DNA of 64,000 nt from NCBI GenBank assembly GCA_016713225.1, contig JADJPO010000002.1, positions 434,001-498,000 on the forward strand. Direction: 5' to 3'. Below are positions 33,812 to 42,620 of the stretch, piece after piece. The translations under genes and the position numbers were made by a program. How positions within the stretch are numbered: the first letter of the stretch is position 1; the number at the start of each line of letters is the position of its first letter. Below the pieces are notes generated by a model. The model saw only the letters and a list, made by a program, of their open reading frames with translations. It was not told where the DNA came from and did not search any database. The DNA is from Kineosporiaceae bacterium (GTDB lineage: Bacteria; Actinomycetota; Actinomycetes; Actinomycetales; Kineosporiaceae).

Positions 33812-34037
33812 GACCGCTCCTCCTGCGACATCGGTGGACCCGGATGCGCAAGGGCGCTCGGTCACGCCTCCGGGGTGAGGAACCTGGTGATCGATTTCTC
33901 CTGATTGCTGATGATTCGCGGAGTTCATGCTTACCTCATGACCGCGCGGCCTGCTCGTTCATGCGCACCCGGCCGGCCGGCCGGCTCCGGCGAATATCGC
34001 TCGGAACGGCTCGGCCGCAGGTGCGAGGATGAGCGCC
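33812..34037. other. Divergent promoter region of lpqY and yqeY
   Basis: The 226-base gap between the divergent trehalose operon and the YqeY gene. It holds AT-richer stretches near 33890-33950 (GATCGATTTCTCCTGATTGCTGATGATTC), where promoters for the two genes are expected. No clear operator dyad was found. Confidence 0.4.
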
Positions 34038-34505
34038 ATGGCCGAGTTGAAGCAGCGTCTGCAGTCCGATCTCACCGAGGCGATCCGTTCCCGCGACGAG
34101 GTCACCGCTGCCACCCTGCGGATGGCGTTGACCGCCATCCGCTCCGGCGAGGTCGCCGGCACCGTCGCTCGCGAGCTGTCGGACGACGAGGTGCTGGCCG
34201 TGCTCGGCAAGGAGGGCAAGAAGCGTCGCGAGGCGGCCACCGCGTTCGCCGATGCCGGCCGCGCAGAGCAGTCCGCGCGCGAGCTGGCCGAGCTCGCCGT
34301 CCTGGAAGGCTATCTGCCGCAACAACTCTCGGACGACGACCTGGCCGCCCTGGTCACCTCGGCGATCGCGGACGCCGCGGCGGCCGGCGCCTCCGGCATG
34401 GCTGCCATGGGCCGCGTCATGAAAGCCGTTCAGCCGCAGGTGGCCGGGCGCGCCGAGGGCGGGCGGATTGCTGCCGAGGTGAAGCGGCAGCTCGCCGCCG
34501 GCTGA
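34038..34505 (+). CDS. GatB/YqeY family protein
   Basis: A 155-residue YqeY protein: MAELKQRLQSDLTEAIRSRDEVTAATLRMALTAIRSGEVAG, ELSDDEVLAVLGKEGKKRREAATAFADAGR, EYL-like LEGYLPQQLSDDDLAALV and GASGMAAMGRVMKAVQPQVAGRAEGGRIAAEVKRQL. The C-terminal part is homologous to the tRNA-binding tail of GatB amidotransferase. Function not established; it may bind tRNA. ATG 34038 has GAGG nine bases upstream; the ATG at 34029 is too close to it. It is divergent from lpqY and convergent with the penicillin-binding protein gene, with a long hairpin between. Confidence 0.85.
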   Translation: MAELKQRLQSDLTEAIRSRDEVTAATLRMALTAIRSGEVAGTVARELSDDEVLAVLGKEGKKRREAATAFADAGRAEQSARELAELAVLEGYLPQQLSDDDLAALVTSAIADAAAAGASGMAAMGRVMKAVQPQVAGRAEGGRIAAEVKRQLAAG

Positions 34506-34549
34506 GTTTCGTCACTCGGCGTCACCGGTACCGGGGCCTAGTCGCCCAT

Positions 34550-34634
34550 CACTCTCATCCCCGACGAGCGCAATGTCACGTTGCACTCGCCTGACGAGCG
34601 CAACGTGACATTGCGCTCGTCAGGGGTGAGAGTG
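34550..34634. repeat. Long inverted repeat (35-base arms) between convergent genes
   Basis: Left arm 34550-34584 and right arm 34600-34634 are complementary except at two positions, around a 15-base loop. The core reads GACGAGCGCAATGTCACG and its reverse complement. The same core family occurs four times in tandem at 56987-57110. It is placed to end both the YqeY gene and the penicillin-binding protein gene transcripts, but its recurrence suggests an interspersed repeat reused as a terminator. Confidence 0.75.
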
Positions 34635-34649
34635 GGGTGAGAGCGGGGG

Positions 34650-37157
34650 TTAGCCGCGGCCGCGGCCGAAGCCGTTGCCGTTGTTGCCATTCCCGTTGCC
34701 GATGCCGGGGAAGCCGTCGCCGCCGCCGGGGAACTCGTTGCCGGGCGGCGGCGCTGCGCTGCCGTCACCGGGGTAGATCACCACGGTGGAGCCCTTCTCC
34801 AGGCGTCCGCCGGCCGACGGCGAACTCTTGGCCACCCGGTCGGGGCCGATGAACGACGCGGTCGGCGGTCCGACGCGCACCTTGAAGCCCTGCCCCTGCA
34901 GGATGCCGGTGGCCTCGCCGAGCGTGCGCCCGACCACCTCGGCCACCTTGATGCCGCTGCCCTCCAGCATCTTGGCGGGCGGGGCGGGCCAGTCCTCTCG
35001 CGGCAACCCGTCCATGCCAGTGGTCATGATCGACTGCCACAGCGGCGCCGCGATGGTGGCACCGAACACGTGCCCGTAACCGACCCCACCGATGCGTCGA
35101 TTGTTCAGGCTGCGCCCGCCGGCGTAGCGCGCCTCCGGGTAGTCCTTGGGGTCGGCGACCACGACGGCCGTGGCGAGCTGCTTGGTGTAGCCCACGAACC
35201 AGGTGCGAACCGAGTTGTCGGTGGTGCCGGTCTTGCCGGCGGCGGGCCAGCGGATGCCTCGGCCGCGGGCCGTGCCCTCGGTGAACACCCTCTTGCCGGC
35301 ATAGATCACACCGCGGGCCACGTTGGTCGGGATGGCCTCCGACACGCACTTGGTCGCCCCGATCGACTGGGCCTTGCCCGAGCGATCGAGCACCGACAGC
35401 ACCGGTGTCGGCGGGCAGTAGGTGCCCTCGGCGGCGAAGGTGGCGTAGGCGTTGGCCATGGTCAGCGGCGAGATCAGCAGCGCCCCGAGGATCATTGCCG
35501 GGCACTGGGTCGGCAGCTTGCCCGCCACCGGTGTGCCGTCCTTGTAGCAGTCGGCCACCGCCTGGGTCGGCGGCGAGGCCAGGTGCACCCCCATCGCCTC
35601 GGCGGTCTTGGTGATGTCACACAGGTCGAGGCGGCTGGCCATGTCCATGTAGGCCAGGTTCACCGAGTTGAACGTGGCCTGCATGACGCTGATCGACGGC
35701 GGGCCGCTGCCCTCGGAGTTGCTGACCTTGAACCGCGGGGTCCCGAGCGGCTCACCACAGGCGCTGAAGTCGCGCCCGCTCCAGGACTGTTGGTCGCCGG
35801 TGACGTTGGTGAACAGCCCCTTGCCCTTGCTGAGCCAGGTGGCCAGCGTGAACGGCTTGAAGGTCGAGCCGACCTGGAATCCCGCTGCCCCGCCGTAGAC
35901 CTTGTCGACGCCGTAGTTCAGCTCGGTCTGGCCCGGCCCGCGCTGCGGGTTGAAGTTCGTGTTCTGCGCGATGCTCAGCACCTGCCCGGTGCCCGGCTGC
36001 ACGGTCACCGCCGAGGTGGCCACCCCGGAGTCGTCCGCCGGCGGGATCTTCTTCATCAGCGCCGCGGTGGCGGCCTTCTGCAGCCGCGCATCCAGCGTGG
36101 TCACGATCTTGTACCCGCCCCGGCGGATGGCGCTCTCGCGGGCGTCCTCGGTCTTGCCCAGGACGGCGTACCGCGGGTCGGTGAGCAGCATCTGCAGCGC
36201 GTACTGGCAGAAGTACGCCGACGCCCCGGCCGTGATGCAGCCCGCCTTGGCGACCTGGGGCGTGGTCGGCAGCGGGGCCTTGTCGGCCGCGGCCCGCTGC
36301 GCCTCGCTGATCACCTTCAGGTCGGCCATCCGGGTGAGCACCTGCCCGCGGCGGTTCTTGGCGGCCTTGGGGTGCTTGAACGGGTTGTAGGACTCCGGGG
36401 ACTGCACGATGCCGGCGAGCAACGCCGCCTGCGGCAGGGTGAGCCGCGCCGCGGTGGTCTTGAAGAAGTACTGCGAGGCCGCCTCGACGCCGTAGTTGTT
36501 CTGGCCGAAGGCGGCGATGTTCAGGTAGCCCTCGAGGATCTCGCCCTTGGACTTGGTCTTCTCCAGCTCGATCGCCATGCGGATCTCTTTGACCTTGCGG
36601 GCGTTCTTACGCGCCGTGGCCGCCTTGACACCCTCCTTGTCACCCTCGCCGACCGCGCTCTCGACCAGCTTGTTCTTCACCAGCTGCTGGGTCAGCGTCG
36701 AGGCACCCTGCACCTGGCCGTCGTTGAGCTTGTTGCTCACCAGCGCCCGCAGCAGGCCCTTGGGGTCCACCCCGCCGTGCTCGTAGAACCGCGAGTCCTC
36801 GATCGCCACGACGGCCTGCTGCATGATCGGCGCCACCCGGATCAACGGCGTGACGACGCGGTTCTCCTCGTAGAACGTCGCGATCGGGGTCTTGCCGTCG
36901 CGGGCGTAGAGCGTGGAACCCTCCGGCAGGGGCAGGTCCTCGAGGTCGGCGGGGATCGAGTTGTAGAAGCCGATGGCGTCCCGCGTGAACGATCCGGCCG
37001 CCCCGACGGTGGGCAGGAGCAGCCCGGCCACCAGGGCTCCGGCCACCAGGCTGGTCGCCAGGAAGGCGGCCAGCAGGGCCGGCAGCCGAGAGCTGCCCTC
37101 GCGGGCACCCGCCCCGGGGCGTGCCGCGGAGACGTCGTCGGGTCGGGGCAAGCGCAT
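34650..37157 (-). CDS. ponA2: Bifunctional class A penicillin-binding protein (PonA2-like) with PASTA domain
   Basis: An 835-residue peptidoglycan synthase. An N-terminal tail and membrane span (residues about 26-50) are followed by the GT51 glycosyltransferase (QQAVVAIEDSRFYEHGGVDPKG with the catalytic Glu at about 120, ASTLTQQLVKN) and the transpeptidase domain with SxxK (GSTFKPF), SVN (FNSVNLAYM) and KTG (AAGKTGTT). One PASTA domain (KVAEVVGRTLGEATGILQGQGFKVRV) precedes a Gly/Asn-rich tail (GNGNGNNGNGFGRGRG). It builds and cross-links cell-wall glycan at the membrane. Synteny with whiB4 on the other strand equals M. tuberculosis Rv3681-Rv3682, so the gene is PonA2-like. The tail is low-complexity and probably variable in length. 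Confidence 0.92.
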   Translation of the reverse strand: MRLPRPDDVSAARPGAGAREGSSRLPALLAAFLATSLVAGALVAGLLLPTVGAAGSFTRDAIGFYNSIPADLEDLPLPEGSTLYARDGKTPIATFYEENRVVTPLIRVAPIMQQAVVAIEDSRFYEHGGVDPKGLLRALVSNKLNDGQVQGASTLTQQLVKNKLVESAVGEGDKEGVKAATARKNARKVKEIRMAIELEKTKSKGEILEGYLNIAAFGQNNYGVEAASQYFFKTTAARLTLPQAALLAGIVQSPESYNPFKHPKAAKNRRGQVLTRMADLKVISEAQRAAADKAPLPTTPQVAKAGCITAGASAYFCQYALQMLLTDPRYAVLGKTEDARESAIRRGGYKIVTTLDARLQKAATAALMKKIPPADDSGVATSAVTVQPGTGQVLSIAQNTNFNPQRGPGQTELNYGVDKVYGGAAGFQVGSTFKPFTLATWLSKGKGLFTNVTGDQQSWSGRDFSACGEPLGTPRFKVSNSEGSGPPSISVMQATFNSVNLAYMDMASRLDLCDITKTAEAMGVHLASPPTQAVADCYKDGTPVAGKLPTQCPAMILGALLISPLTMANAYATFAAEGTYCPPTPVLSVLDRSGKAQSIGATKCVSEAIPTNVARGVIYAGKRVFTEGTARGRGIRWPAAGKTGTTDNSVRTWFVGYTKQLATAVVVADPKDYPEARYAGGRSLNNRRIGGVGYGHVFGATIAAPLWQSIMTTGMDGLPREDWPAPPAKMLEGSGIKVAEVVGRTLGEATGILQGQGFKVRVGPPTASFIGPDRVAKSSPSAGGRLEKGSTVVIYPGDGSAAPPPGNEFPGGGDGFPGIGNGNGNNGNGFGRGRG

Positions 37158-37475
37158 GGCCAGCGGCTCCTCGTCGCAGGTGTGACGGGGTCAGACTACG
37201 GCGGGAGATCCCCATTCGGCTCAACCATCGGCGGGTCGCGGGGCTGTACCGTTTCGCATGGTGTAACGCAGCGGGATGTTCGCGCGATGGGCCGTATGCG
37301 CGAACGGGTCTGCATTGGTGTGAGAAAGAGCTACGGACGGTGACGTTCCCTGGCCAGGTGAGGGGAATATCATCCGTCTGGGCCGTAGGCCAGACACTGC
37401 GAGTGACATTACTGTGAGTGCGGGCGATAGGTCGGGGTTCACCCTCGCGGGGGAACACATGGGAGGACAACGCAG
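37158..37475. other. Divergent promoter region of ponA2-like and whiB genes
   Basis: 318 bases between the start of the penicillin-binding protein (minus) and the WhiB gene (plus). No gene is visible. Promoters for both must lie here; I see no convincing dyad operator. A GGGAGGA ribosome site for WhiB lies at 37461-37467. Confidence 0.5.
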
Positions 37476-37784
37476 ATGAACAGCGCGAACGACTGGGCTG
37501 CCAAGGGTGCTTGCCGTACGGCTGACCCGGACATGCTGTTCGTGCAGGGTGCGGCGCAGAATCGCGCCAAGGCCGTGTGCATGGCCTGCTCGGTGCGGAC
37601 CGAGTGCCTGGCTGACGCGCTCGACAACCGGATCGAGTTCGGTGTCTGGGGTGGCATGACCGAGCGTGAGCGCCGGGCGCTGCTGCGCCGTCGTCCCAAT
37701 GTCGCCTCGTGGCGTCGCCTGCTCGAGATCGCTCGGGCCGAGCACGAGCAGGTCGTCGGCGTGAGCACCGCCGTCTCCGCCTGA
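37476..37784 (+). CDS. whiB4: WhiB-family iron-sulfur transcription factor (WhiB4-like)
   Basis: A 102-residue Wbl protein. Four Cys ligands for the 4Fe-4S cluster are at GACRTADPDMLF and KAVCMACSVRTECLA (CxxC plus C). The turn GVWGGMTERERRALLRRRP is the family G(V/I)WGG motif and the basic DNA-binding helix. Wbl proteins sense O2, NO or redox state through the cluster. The position next to the ponA2-like and two ArsA-like genes equals that of M. tuberculosis whiB4 (Rv3681c). A hairpin follows (37809-37832). Confidence 0.9.
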   Translation: MNSANDWAAKGACRTADPDMLFVQGAAQNRAKAVCMACSVRTECLADALDNRIEFGVWGGMTERERRALLRRRPNVASWRRLLEIARAEHEQVVGVSTAVSA

Positions 37785-37808
37785 CCCTGTCCCAGACGTC
37801 GCATCTGT

Positions 37809-37842
37809 CCGAATCTGAGAATCACGATTCGGTCACGGTTTT
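37809..37842 (+). terminator. Intrinsic terminator after whiB
   Basis: CCGAATC (37809-37815), loop, GATTCGG (37826-37832), followed by TCACGGTTTT. Perfect seven-base arms and a T-run on the plus strand right after the WhiB stop (37784). A second hairpin, GCTGAACC/GGTTCAGC (37848-37876), lies between this and the convergent ArsA-like gene's stop and can end its transcript. Confidence 0.7.
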
Positions 37843-37886
37843 CTGCGGCTGAACCCGGCTGACGGCCCGGTTCAGCTCCGGCGAAC

Positions 37887-39068
37887 TCACCTCGAGAGGT
37901 TCGCGCCGACCTCGCGCAGCCCGGCCAGATCGTGAACATCCTCGGCCATCGCCCTGACCTCGGCCACGGCCACATCCGGGTGGGCTCCGGTGAAGCGGGC
38001 CGCCAACGCCTGTTCGCGACGGCGACGGCGCATCCGATCGGCGTGCACCCGCAACAGCCCCGCGGTGAGGGCTCGGCCGCTCACCTCGGACTCGGCGTCC
38101 TCCAACTCCTCGGCGGCCGCCGCGGCACGCTCGGCGCTCAGGCTGTCCGCGTGGCTGGTGTGCACCCGGTTGAGCACCAATCCAGCCAGCGGCATGCGTT
38201 CCTCCCGCAGCCGTTCGACGAAGTACGACGCCTCCCGCAGCGCGTCGGCCTCGGGTGCCGAGACGACGACGAACGCCGTCCCCTGCTGCTGCAGCAACTC
38301 ATAGGTGCGCTCGGCGCGCTCGCGGAACGACCCGAACACCGTGTCCAGCGCCGCGACGAAGGTCTGCAGGTCGCGCAACACCTGCGCTCCCAACAGCTTG
38401 GTCATCACCCCGGTGGCACTGTTCACCGCTACCGACATCACCTTCAGGTAGGCCCGCCCGCCCGCGCGGGCCGGTGCCGAGAGCAGCCGGATCAGCCGGC
38501 CGTCCAGGAACGACCCGAGCCGTTGCGGGGCGTCCAGGAAGTCCAGGGCCGAGCGGGACGGCGGGGTGTCGACCACGATCAGGTCCCACCCGTTCTCGGG
38601 GGCGCCACCGGCGCGCATCGCCCCGGCCCGGGCGCGCAGCTGCCCCAGCTTCTCCATCGCCATGTACTCCTGCGTGCCCGCGAACGAGCTCGACAGCGCC
38701 TGGTAGAAGGGGTTGGCGAAGATCTGTTGGGCCTTCTCGGGTGAGGCATGAGCGCTGATCACCTCATCGAAGGTGCGCTTCATGTCGAGCATCATCGCGT
38801 CGAGGCTGCCGCCGGCCGCCGAGTCGACCTCCGCCACCGGCCGTGGGGTGTTGTCGAGCTCGGCCAGGCCCATCGACTGGGCCAACCGCCGGGCGGGGTC
38901 GATGGTCAGCACCACCACGCGCCGTCCGTGGTGTTCGGCGGCCCGCAGGGCCAGCGCGGCCGAGGTGGTGGTCTTGCCCACCCCACCCGCGCCGCAGCAC
39001 ACCACGACCTGGGTGCCGCGATCACTCAGCAGGGCATCGACATCCCACACCTGCATCACGGCGCTCAT
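37887..39068 (-). CDS. ArsA/GET3-like anion-transporting ATPase (Rv3680 homologue)
   Basis: A 393-residue P-loop ATPase of the SIMIBI class. The Walker A is CCGAGGVGKTTTSAA (deviant, with the GKT and signature lysine), switch-I-like DPARRLAQSMGL and WDLIVVDTPPSRSALDFLDAP. A later NRVHTSHA is an adenine-contact-like N. Paired ArsA-like ATPases encoded next to whiB4 occur through actinobacteria; in mycobacteria Rv3679/Rv3680 form a complex linked to glycerol and intracellular stress (as I recall). It starts at an ATG that overlaps the upstream ATPase stop by four bases, so the pair is a unit. Its substrate is unknown. Confidence 0.85.
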   Translation of the reverse strand: MSAVMQVWDVDALLSDRGTQVVVCCGAGGVGKTTTSAALALRAAEHHGRRVVVLTIDPARRLAQSMGLAELDNTPRPVAEVDSAAGGSLDAMMLDMKRTFDEVISAHASPEKAQQIFANPFYQALSSSFAGTQEYMAMEKLGQLRARAGAMRAGGAPENGWDLIVVDTPPSRSALDFLDAPQRLGSFLDGRLIRLLSAPARAGGRAYLKVMSVAVNSATGVMTKLLGAQVLRDLQTFVAALDTVFGSFRERAERTYELLQQQGTAFVVVSAPEADALREASYFVERLREERMPLAGLVLNRVHTSHADSLSAERAAAAAEELEDAESEVSGRALTAGLLRVHADRMRRRRREQALAARFTGAHPDVAVAEVRAMAEDVHDLAGLREVGANLSR

Positions 39069-40111
39069 GCCGGTCCTTGCGCGCGCAACCGCTCGGCGAG
39101 GTCGTAGAGCGCGCCCAGGTCGATGCCCTCGGCCAGTGCCGGCAACTCGACCAGGGGACGGTGCAGACCCTCCAGCACGACGCGCTGCTCGCGTTCGAGC
39201 TGCACCCGCTGGGCGTGTTCGACGCCCTCGGCGATCAGCGCCTCGGCGGTGGCCCGAACCCGGGCGGTCCGGGCGGCCGCGGACTCACCGGGGCGTGCGG
39301 CGCGTCGTCCCAGGCCCGCGGCCTCGAGGCCCGCCATCACCCGGGTGACCGGCAGCCGGCCCTTGCCGGCCGCGACCAGCTCTGCCTCGGGCAGCAGCGG
39401 CTCACGCATCATGTTCACCACGATCGAGCCCACCGGCAGCCCGATGCGGGCCAGTTCGGCCACCGCATCGTGGGTCTCCTGCACCGGCATCTCCTCCAGC
39501 ACGGTGACCAGGTGCACGGCGGTCAGGGACGAGCGCAGCAGGTTCATGATCGATCCGGCCTGGTTGCGGATCGGACCCACCTTGGCCAGGCCGACGACCT
39601 CTTCGTTCACGTTGAGTACCTGGCCGATGCGCCCGGTCGGCGGGGCGTCCAGCACCACGGCGTCGTAGCGCGGCGTCGCTCCCTCGCGGCGCCGGGTCGC
39701 CTCGTAGACCTTGCCGATGAGCAGGACGTCGCGCAGCCCGGGGGCCACGGTGGTGGCGAAGTCGATGGCCCCGAGGCGTTCGAGGACCTTGCCGGCCCGG
39801 CCCAGGTGGTAGAAGAGCTCGAGGTACTCCAGCAGGGCCGCCTTGGGCTCGATGGCGAGCGCCCAGACCTCGCCCCCGCCCGCAGCCACGGCGATCCGCT
39901 GCTCGCCGTAGGGCAGCTGCGGGACGTCGAACAATTGCGCGATGCCCTGGCGTCCCTCGACCTCGCACAGCAGCGTCCGGCGGCCCCCGGCGGCCAGCGC
40001 CAGCGCCAGCGCCGCGGCAACGGTCGTCTTGCCGGTGCCCCCCTTGCCGGTCACCACGTGCAGTCGCACCCGGGATCGGGCGGACGACGCAGGTGTCGGG
40101 CTCGAGGTCAC
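39065..40111 (-). CDS. ArsA/GET3-like anion-transporting ATPase (Rv3679 homologue)
   Basis: A 348-residue partner ATPase. Walker A is TGKGGTGKTTVAAALALALA; later YDAVVLDAPPTGRIGQVLNVNEEV and VVNMMREPLLPEAELV. Start GTG 40111. It is the first gene of the two-gene unit and probably forms a heterodimer with the ATPase encoded downstream. It is divergent from the RidA gene (start 40152), with a gap of only 40 bases. Confidence 0.85.
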   Translation of the reverse strand: MTSSPTPASSARSRVRLHVVTGKGGTGKTTVAAALALALAAGGRRTLLCEVEGRQGIAQLFDVPQLPYGEQRIAVAAGGGEVWALAIEPKAALLEYLELFYHLGRAGKVLERLGAIDFATTVAPGLRDVLLIGKVYEATRRREGATPRYDAVVLDAPPTGRIGQVLNVNEEVVGLAKVGPIRNQAGSIMNLLRSSLTAVHLVTVLEEMPVQETHDAVAELARIGLPVGSIVVNMMREPLLPEAELVAAGKGRLPVTRVMAGLEAAGLGRRAARPGESAAARTARVRATAEALIAEGVEHAQRVQLEREQRVVLEGLHRPLVELPALAEGIDLGALYDLAERLRAQGPA

Positions 40112-40151
40112 AGTGGTGAGCCTAGTTGCGCCCGGCGGCTACGGTGACCCG

Positions 40152-40622
40152 ATGACCCGCATCCTCGACCGTCTGAGCGAGCTCGGACTCGCGCTGCCGT
40201 CGGTGGCCACGCCGGTGGCCGCCTATGTTCCCGCCGTCCTGGACGACGGTCTCGTCTGGACCGCCGGGCAGCTGCCCTTCGTGGCCGGCGCCCTGCCGCA
40301 GACCGGCCTGGTGGGCAGCGAGGCAGGGCAGGTCAGCCCCGAGGACGCCGCCGCGCTGGCCCGCATCTGTGCCCTGAACGCCCTGGCCGCCGTGGGATCG
40401 GTGGTCGACCTCGACCGCGTCGAACGCATCGTCAAGGTGGTGGCCTTCGTGGCCAGCGCGCCCGGCTTCACCGGCCAGCCCCTGGTGGCCAACGGTGCCA
40501 GCGGCCTGCTGCAGGAGGTGTTCGGCGATGCCGGGGTGCACGCGCGCAGCGCGGTCGGGGTGGCCGTCCTGCCGTTGAACAGCCCGGTCGAGATCGAGTT
40601 GGTCGCCCGCATCCGCCCCTGA
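40152..40622 (+). CDS. RidA family (Rid/YjgF) protein
   Basis: A 156-residue enamine/imine deaminase-like protein, Rv3678c type. GLVWTAGQLPFVAGALPQTGLVGSEAGQVSPEDAAALARICALNALAAVGSVVDLDRVERIVKVVAFVAS and GVHARSAVGVAVLPLNSPVEIELVARI fit the family, including the conserved Arg-Ser-Ala (HARSAVGV) and E of EIE. ATG 40152; the frame's earlier start at 39942 overlaps the ATPase gene. Rid proteins remove reactive enamines from amino-acid metabolism, but this subgroup's activity is unknown. Confidence 0.85.
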   Translation: MTRILDRLSELGLALPSVATPVAAYVPAVLDDGLVWTAGQLPFVAGALPQTGLVGSEAGQVSPEDAAALARICALNALAAVGSVVDLDRVERIVKVVAFVASAPGFTGQPLVANGASGLLQEVFGDAGVHARSAVGVAVLPLNSPVEIELVARIRP

Positions 40623-40666
40623 GGGAGGTCGTGGAGGTCGCCGTCCCGATTCGGGCGGTCGGCCGC

Positions 40667-41374
40667 TCAGCGATCGCGGGTGGCGCGGTTCTCGGCGGTG
40701 GTGAGGTCGAGTACGACCACGGAGGCGAACACCCCGGTGGCCAGGCTGAGCACGTCACCGCGGGTGCGGTCGTCGTCCGCCATGCCGTCCAGGGCATCGC
40801 CGGCGGCGGCGCGCACCTTCTGGCCCGCCTCGGCGGCCGCGGCGGCCACCTCGAGCGCGCGCTCGACCGGCACACCGTGTTTGACCAGGCCGGCCACCAT
40901 GGTGACGAACGGTCGCTCGGCCATCAGTCGCCCTCGTGAGCGCCGCACCACGCCGGCCCGGGCCAGGTCGTCGAGGGTCTTGTCGAAGCGCGCGGGGTCG
41001 GCGACGTCGACCCGGCTCAGAATGGTCTCGAGCGAGGCGGTCGCGGTGCGGGGTGGCGCCGGTTCGGCCGTCCGGCCGCCGCGGCGGGACAGCGCCCCCC
41101 GGCTCGGCAGCCAGGCGCGGTCGAGACCGGTGGCCAGCGAGCCGCCGTCCGACAGATACCCGGCGATCAGGTTCAGGGAAGCGCCGCTTTCGCGGGCCTG
41201 GTGGATCTCACGCAGCCGCTCGAGATGCCGCGAGTCGTAGATCGAGTGCCGACCGCGACGGACCGGCGGGGGGATGAGCCCGCGGGTTTGGTAGGACCGC
41301 ACGTTGCGAACCGTCATGGCCGCTGCCTCGGCCAACTGCGGCAGCGTGAACGTGCGTGACTTCTGTGGCGTCAT
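40667..41374 (-). CDS. MerR family transcriptional regulator
   Basis: A 235-residue regulator. The MerR winged helix is at residues about 5-70: TFTLPQLAEAAAMTVRNVRSYQTRGLIPPPVRRGRHSIYDSRHLERLREIHQARESGASLNLIAGYL. The C-terminal part is helical, without cysteines for metal, and holds RLMAERPFVTMVAGLVKHGVPVERALEVAAAAAE. ATG 41374 is supported by MTPQKSRTFTLPQL; upstream frame is not. It is convergent with RidA and divergent from the Nudix gene (350-base gap). This gene and the next interrupt the mycobacterial-type synteny. Ligand unknown. Confidence 0.82.
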   Translation of the reverse strand: MTPQKSRTFTLPQLAEAAAMTVRNVRSYQTRGLIPPPVRRGRHSIYDSRHLERLREIHQARESGASLNLIAGYLSDGGSLATGLDRAWLPSRGALSRRGGRTAEPAPPRTATASLETILSRVDVADPARFDKTLDDLARAGVVRRSRGRLMAERPFVTMVAGLVKHGVPVERALEVAAAAAEAGQKVRAAAGDALDGMADDDRTRGDVLSLATGVFASVVVLDLTTAENRATRDR

Positions 41375-41723
41375 CCGTGAACTTCCCCCTACACCCGCTC
41401 TTGCAGGTCTCACCCACTGGTGGGCGCCCCCGAGTTCCCGTGCAGATCGTGAATCACCGTGGTAGCGCAACGTGCCGGGACGTACTCTAACGCGTTGTTC
41501 AGAAAACCCGGACCCAAATGTGACAGGTCATCGTCCGGGCGTCGAATACTCGCCGGTAGCCCCCGGAACACGGCGCCGGTGGTGATCAGTGTGACCTACA
41601 TGGTCGGATTGTGACGATTCAGGCAGTCTAGAGCGTTGATCGGCGCCCTGTGGATCGTGGTGGATCGTGATGCACGGTCGATGGCCGATGCGCCACCGGG
41701 GTACCTCGGGTGAGGATGGCACT
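41375..41723. other. Divergent promoter region of MerR and Nudix genes
   Basis: A 349-base stretch with no gene, lower in GC than its neighbours around 41490-41640. It probably holds the MerR operator and both promoters. I found no long perfect dyad. Confidence 0.4.
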
Positions 41724-42620
41724 GTGTTGCGTGACTTCCCGTTGTCGGCGGCGCTGTCCGCCCGGCTGGCCGCTCATCGGGCCGACGCCAGTGCCGTTCG
41801 CGCTGTGCCGGTCGTGCCGCCGGTGCCCGCGCGGGATGCCGCCACGGTGATGCTGGTGGACGATCTGCCCGAGGGTGGGGTGCGGGTGATCGCGTTTCGT
41901 CGTCACCGCAGCCTGGCCTTCGCCCCGGGAATGCTGGTCTTCCCCGGGGGTGCCGTCGAGCCCGCTGATCACGCCCTGGCGCGCGCCCTCGGCGGGCCGG
42001 ACGCGGTGGGTGGACCGCTGGACGGCGTGCTGGTGGCCGCCGTCCGAGAGACCTTCGAGGAGTGTGGCGTCCTGATCGCCGTGCCCGAGGACGCCTCGAG
42101 CCCCGTCCCGGCGCCGGGTCTCGCCGAGGCTCGGGAGGCCCTGCTGGCCGGGCGCACCGACCTGGCCGGGGTGCTGCGGTCCACCGGAACCGGTCTGCGG
42201 GCCGGCCTGCTGCGCCCCTGGGCGCACTGGATCACCCCGGACTTCGAGTCCCGCCGGTTCGACACCCGGTTCTTCGTCGCGGCGATGCCCGCGGGGCAAC
42301 AGGTGCAGACCTTCGGTCGTGAGGCCGAGGACGGCATGGACGGGGTCGACGGTCCGGCGACCGCGCGGGCGGAGGGCGGCTGGTTCGGCGCCGCCGCCGC
42401 CGTGGCCCGCCATCGCGCCGGCGATCTGGCCATGTTGCCGCCGACGTTGGTGTGCTTGGAGGAACTGGCAGCGGCATCGTCGGTCGCCGCCGTGCTGGCC
42501 GTGCCGCGACGTCCGCAGCCGGTGTTGCCGTGGCCGGTCGAGGTGCCCGGCGCCGACGGTGCGGGCCGGATGGTGTTGCGGGTCGACCTGGACGGCGCCG
42601 GCGGCGGACGGGCACCGTGA
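41724..42620 (+). CDS. Nudix hydrolase family protein
   Basis: A 298-residue Nudix-like protein. The Nudix box is AFAPGMLVFPGGAVEPADHALARALGG...VAAVRETFEECGVLIAV, with the RExxEE core as RETFEEC. GTG 41724 with GAGG eight bases upstream is chosen; earlier in-frame starts at 41667-41688 lack one. It resembles the actinobacterial Nudix protein next to the MBL hydrolase in other genomes. Its stop overlaps the MBL start by four bases, so they are coupled. The nucleotide substrate is unknown. Confidence 0.8.
   Translation: MLRDFPLSAALSARLAAHRADASAVRAVPVVPPVPARDAATVMLVDDLPEGGVRVIAFRRHRSLAFAPGMLVFPGGAVEPADHALARALGGPDAVGGPLDGVLVAAVRETFEECGVLIAVPEDASSPVPAPGLAEAREALLAGRTDLAGVLRSTGTGLRAGLLRPWAHWITPDFESRRFDTRFFVAAMPAGQQVQTFGREAEDGMDGVDGPATARAEGGWFGAAAAVARHRAGDLAMLPPTLVCLEELAAASSVAAVLAVPRRPQPVLPWPVEVPGADGAGRMVLRVDLDGAGGGRAP

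Noticed and set aside
35070..37343. 757-residue plus-strand open frame opposite the penicillin-binding protein
   Set aside because: Shadow frame; composition is His/Arg/Leu repeats and the minus frame has the GT51 and transpeptidase motifs.
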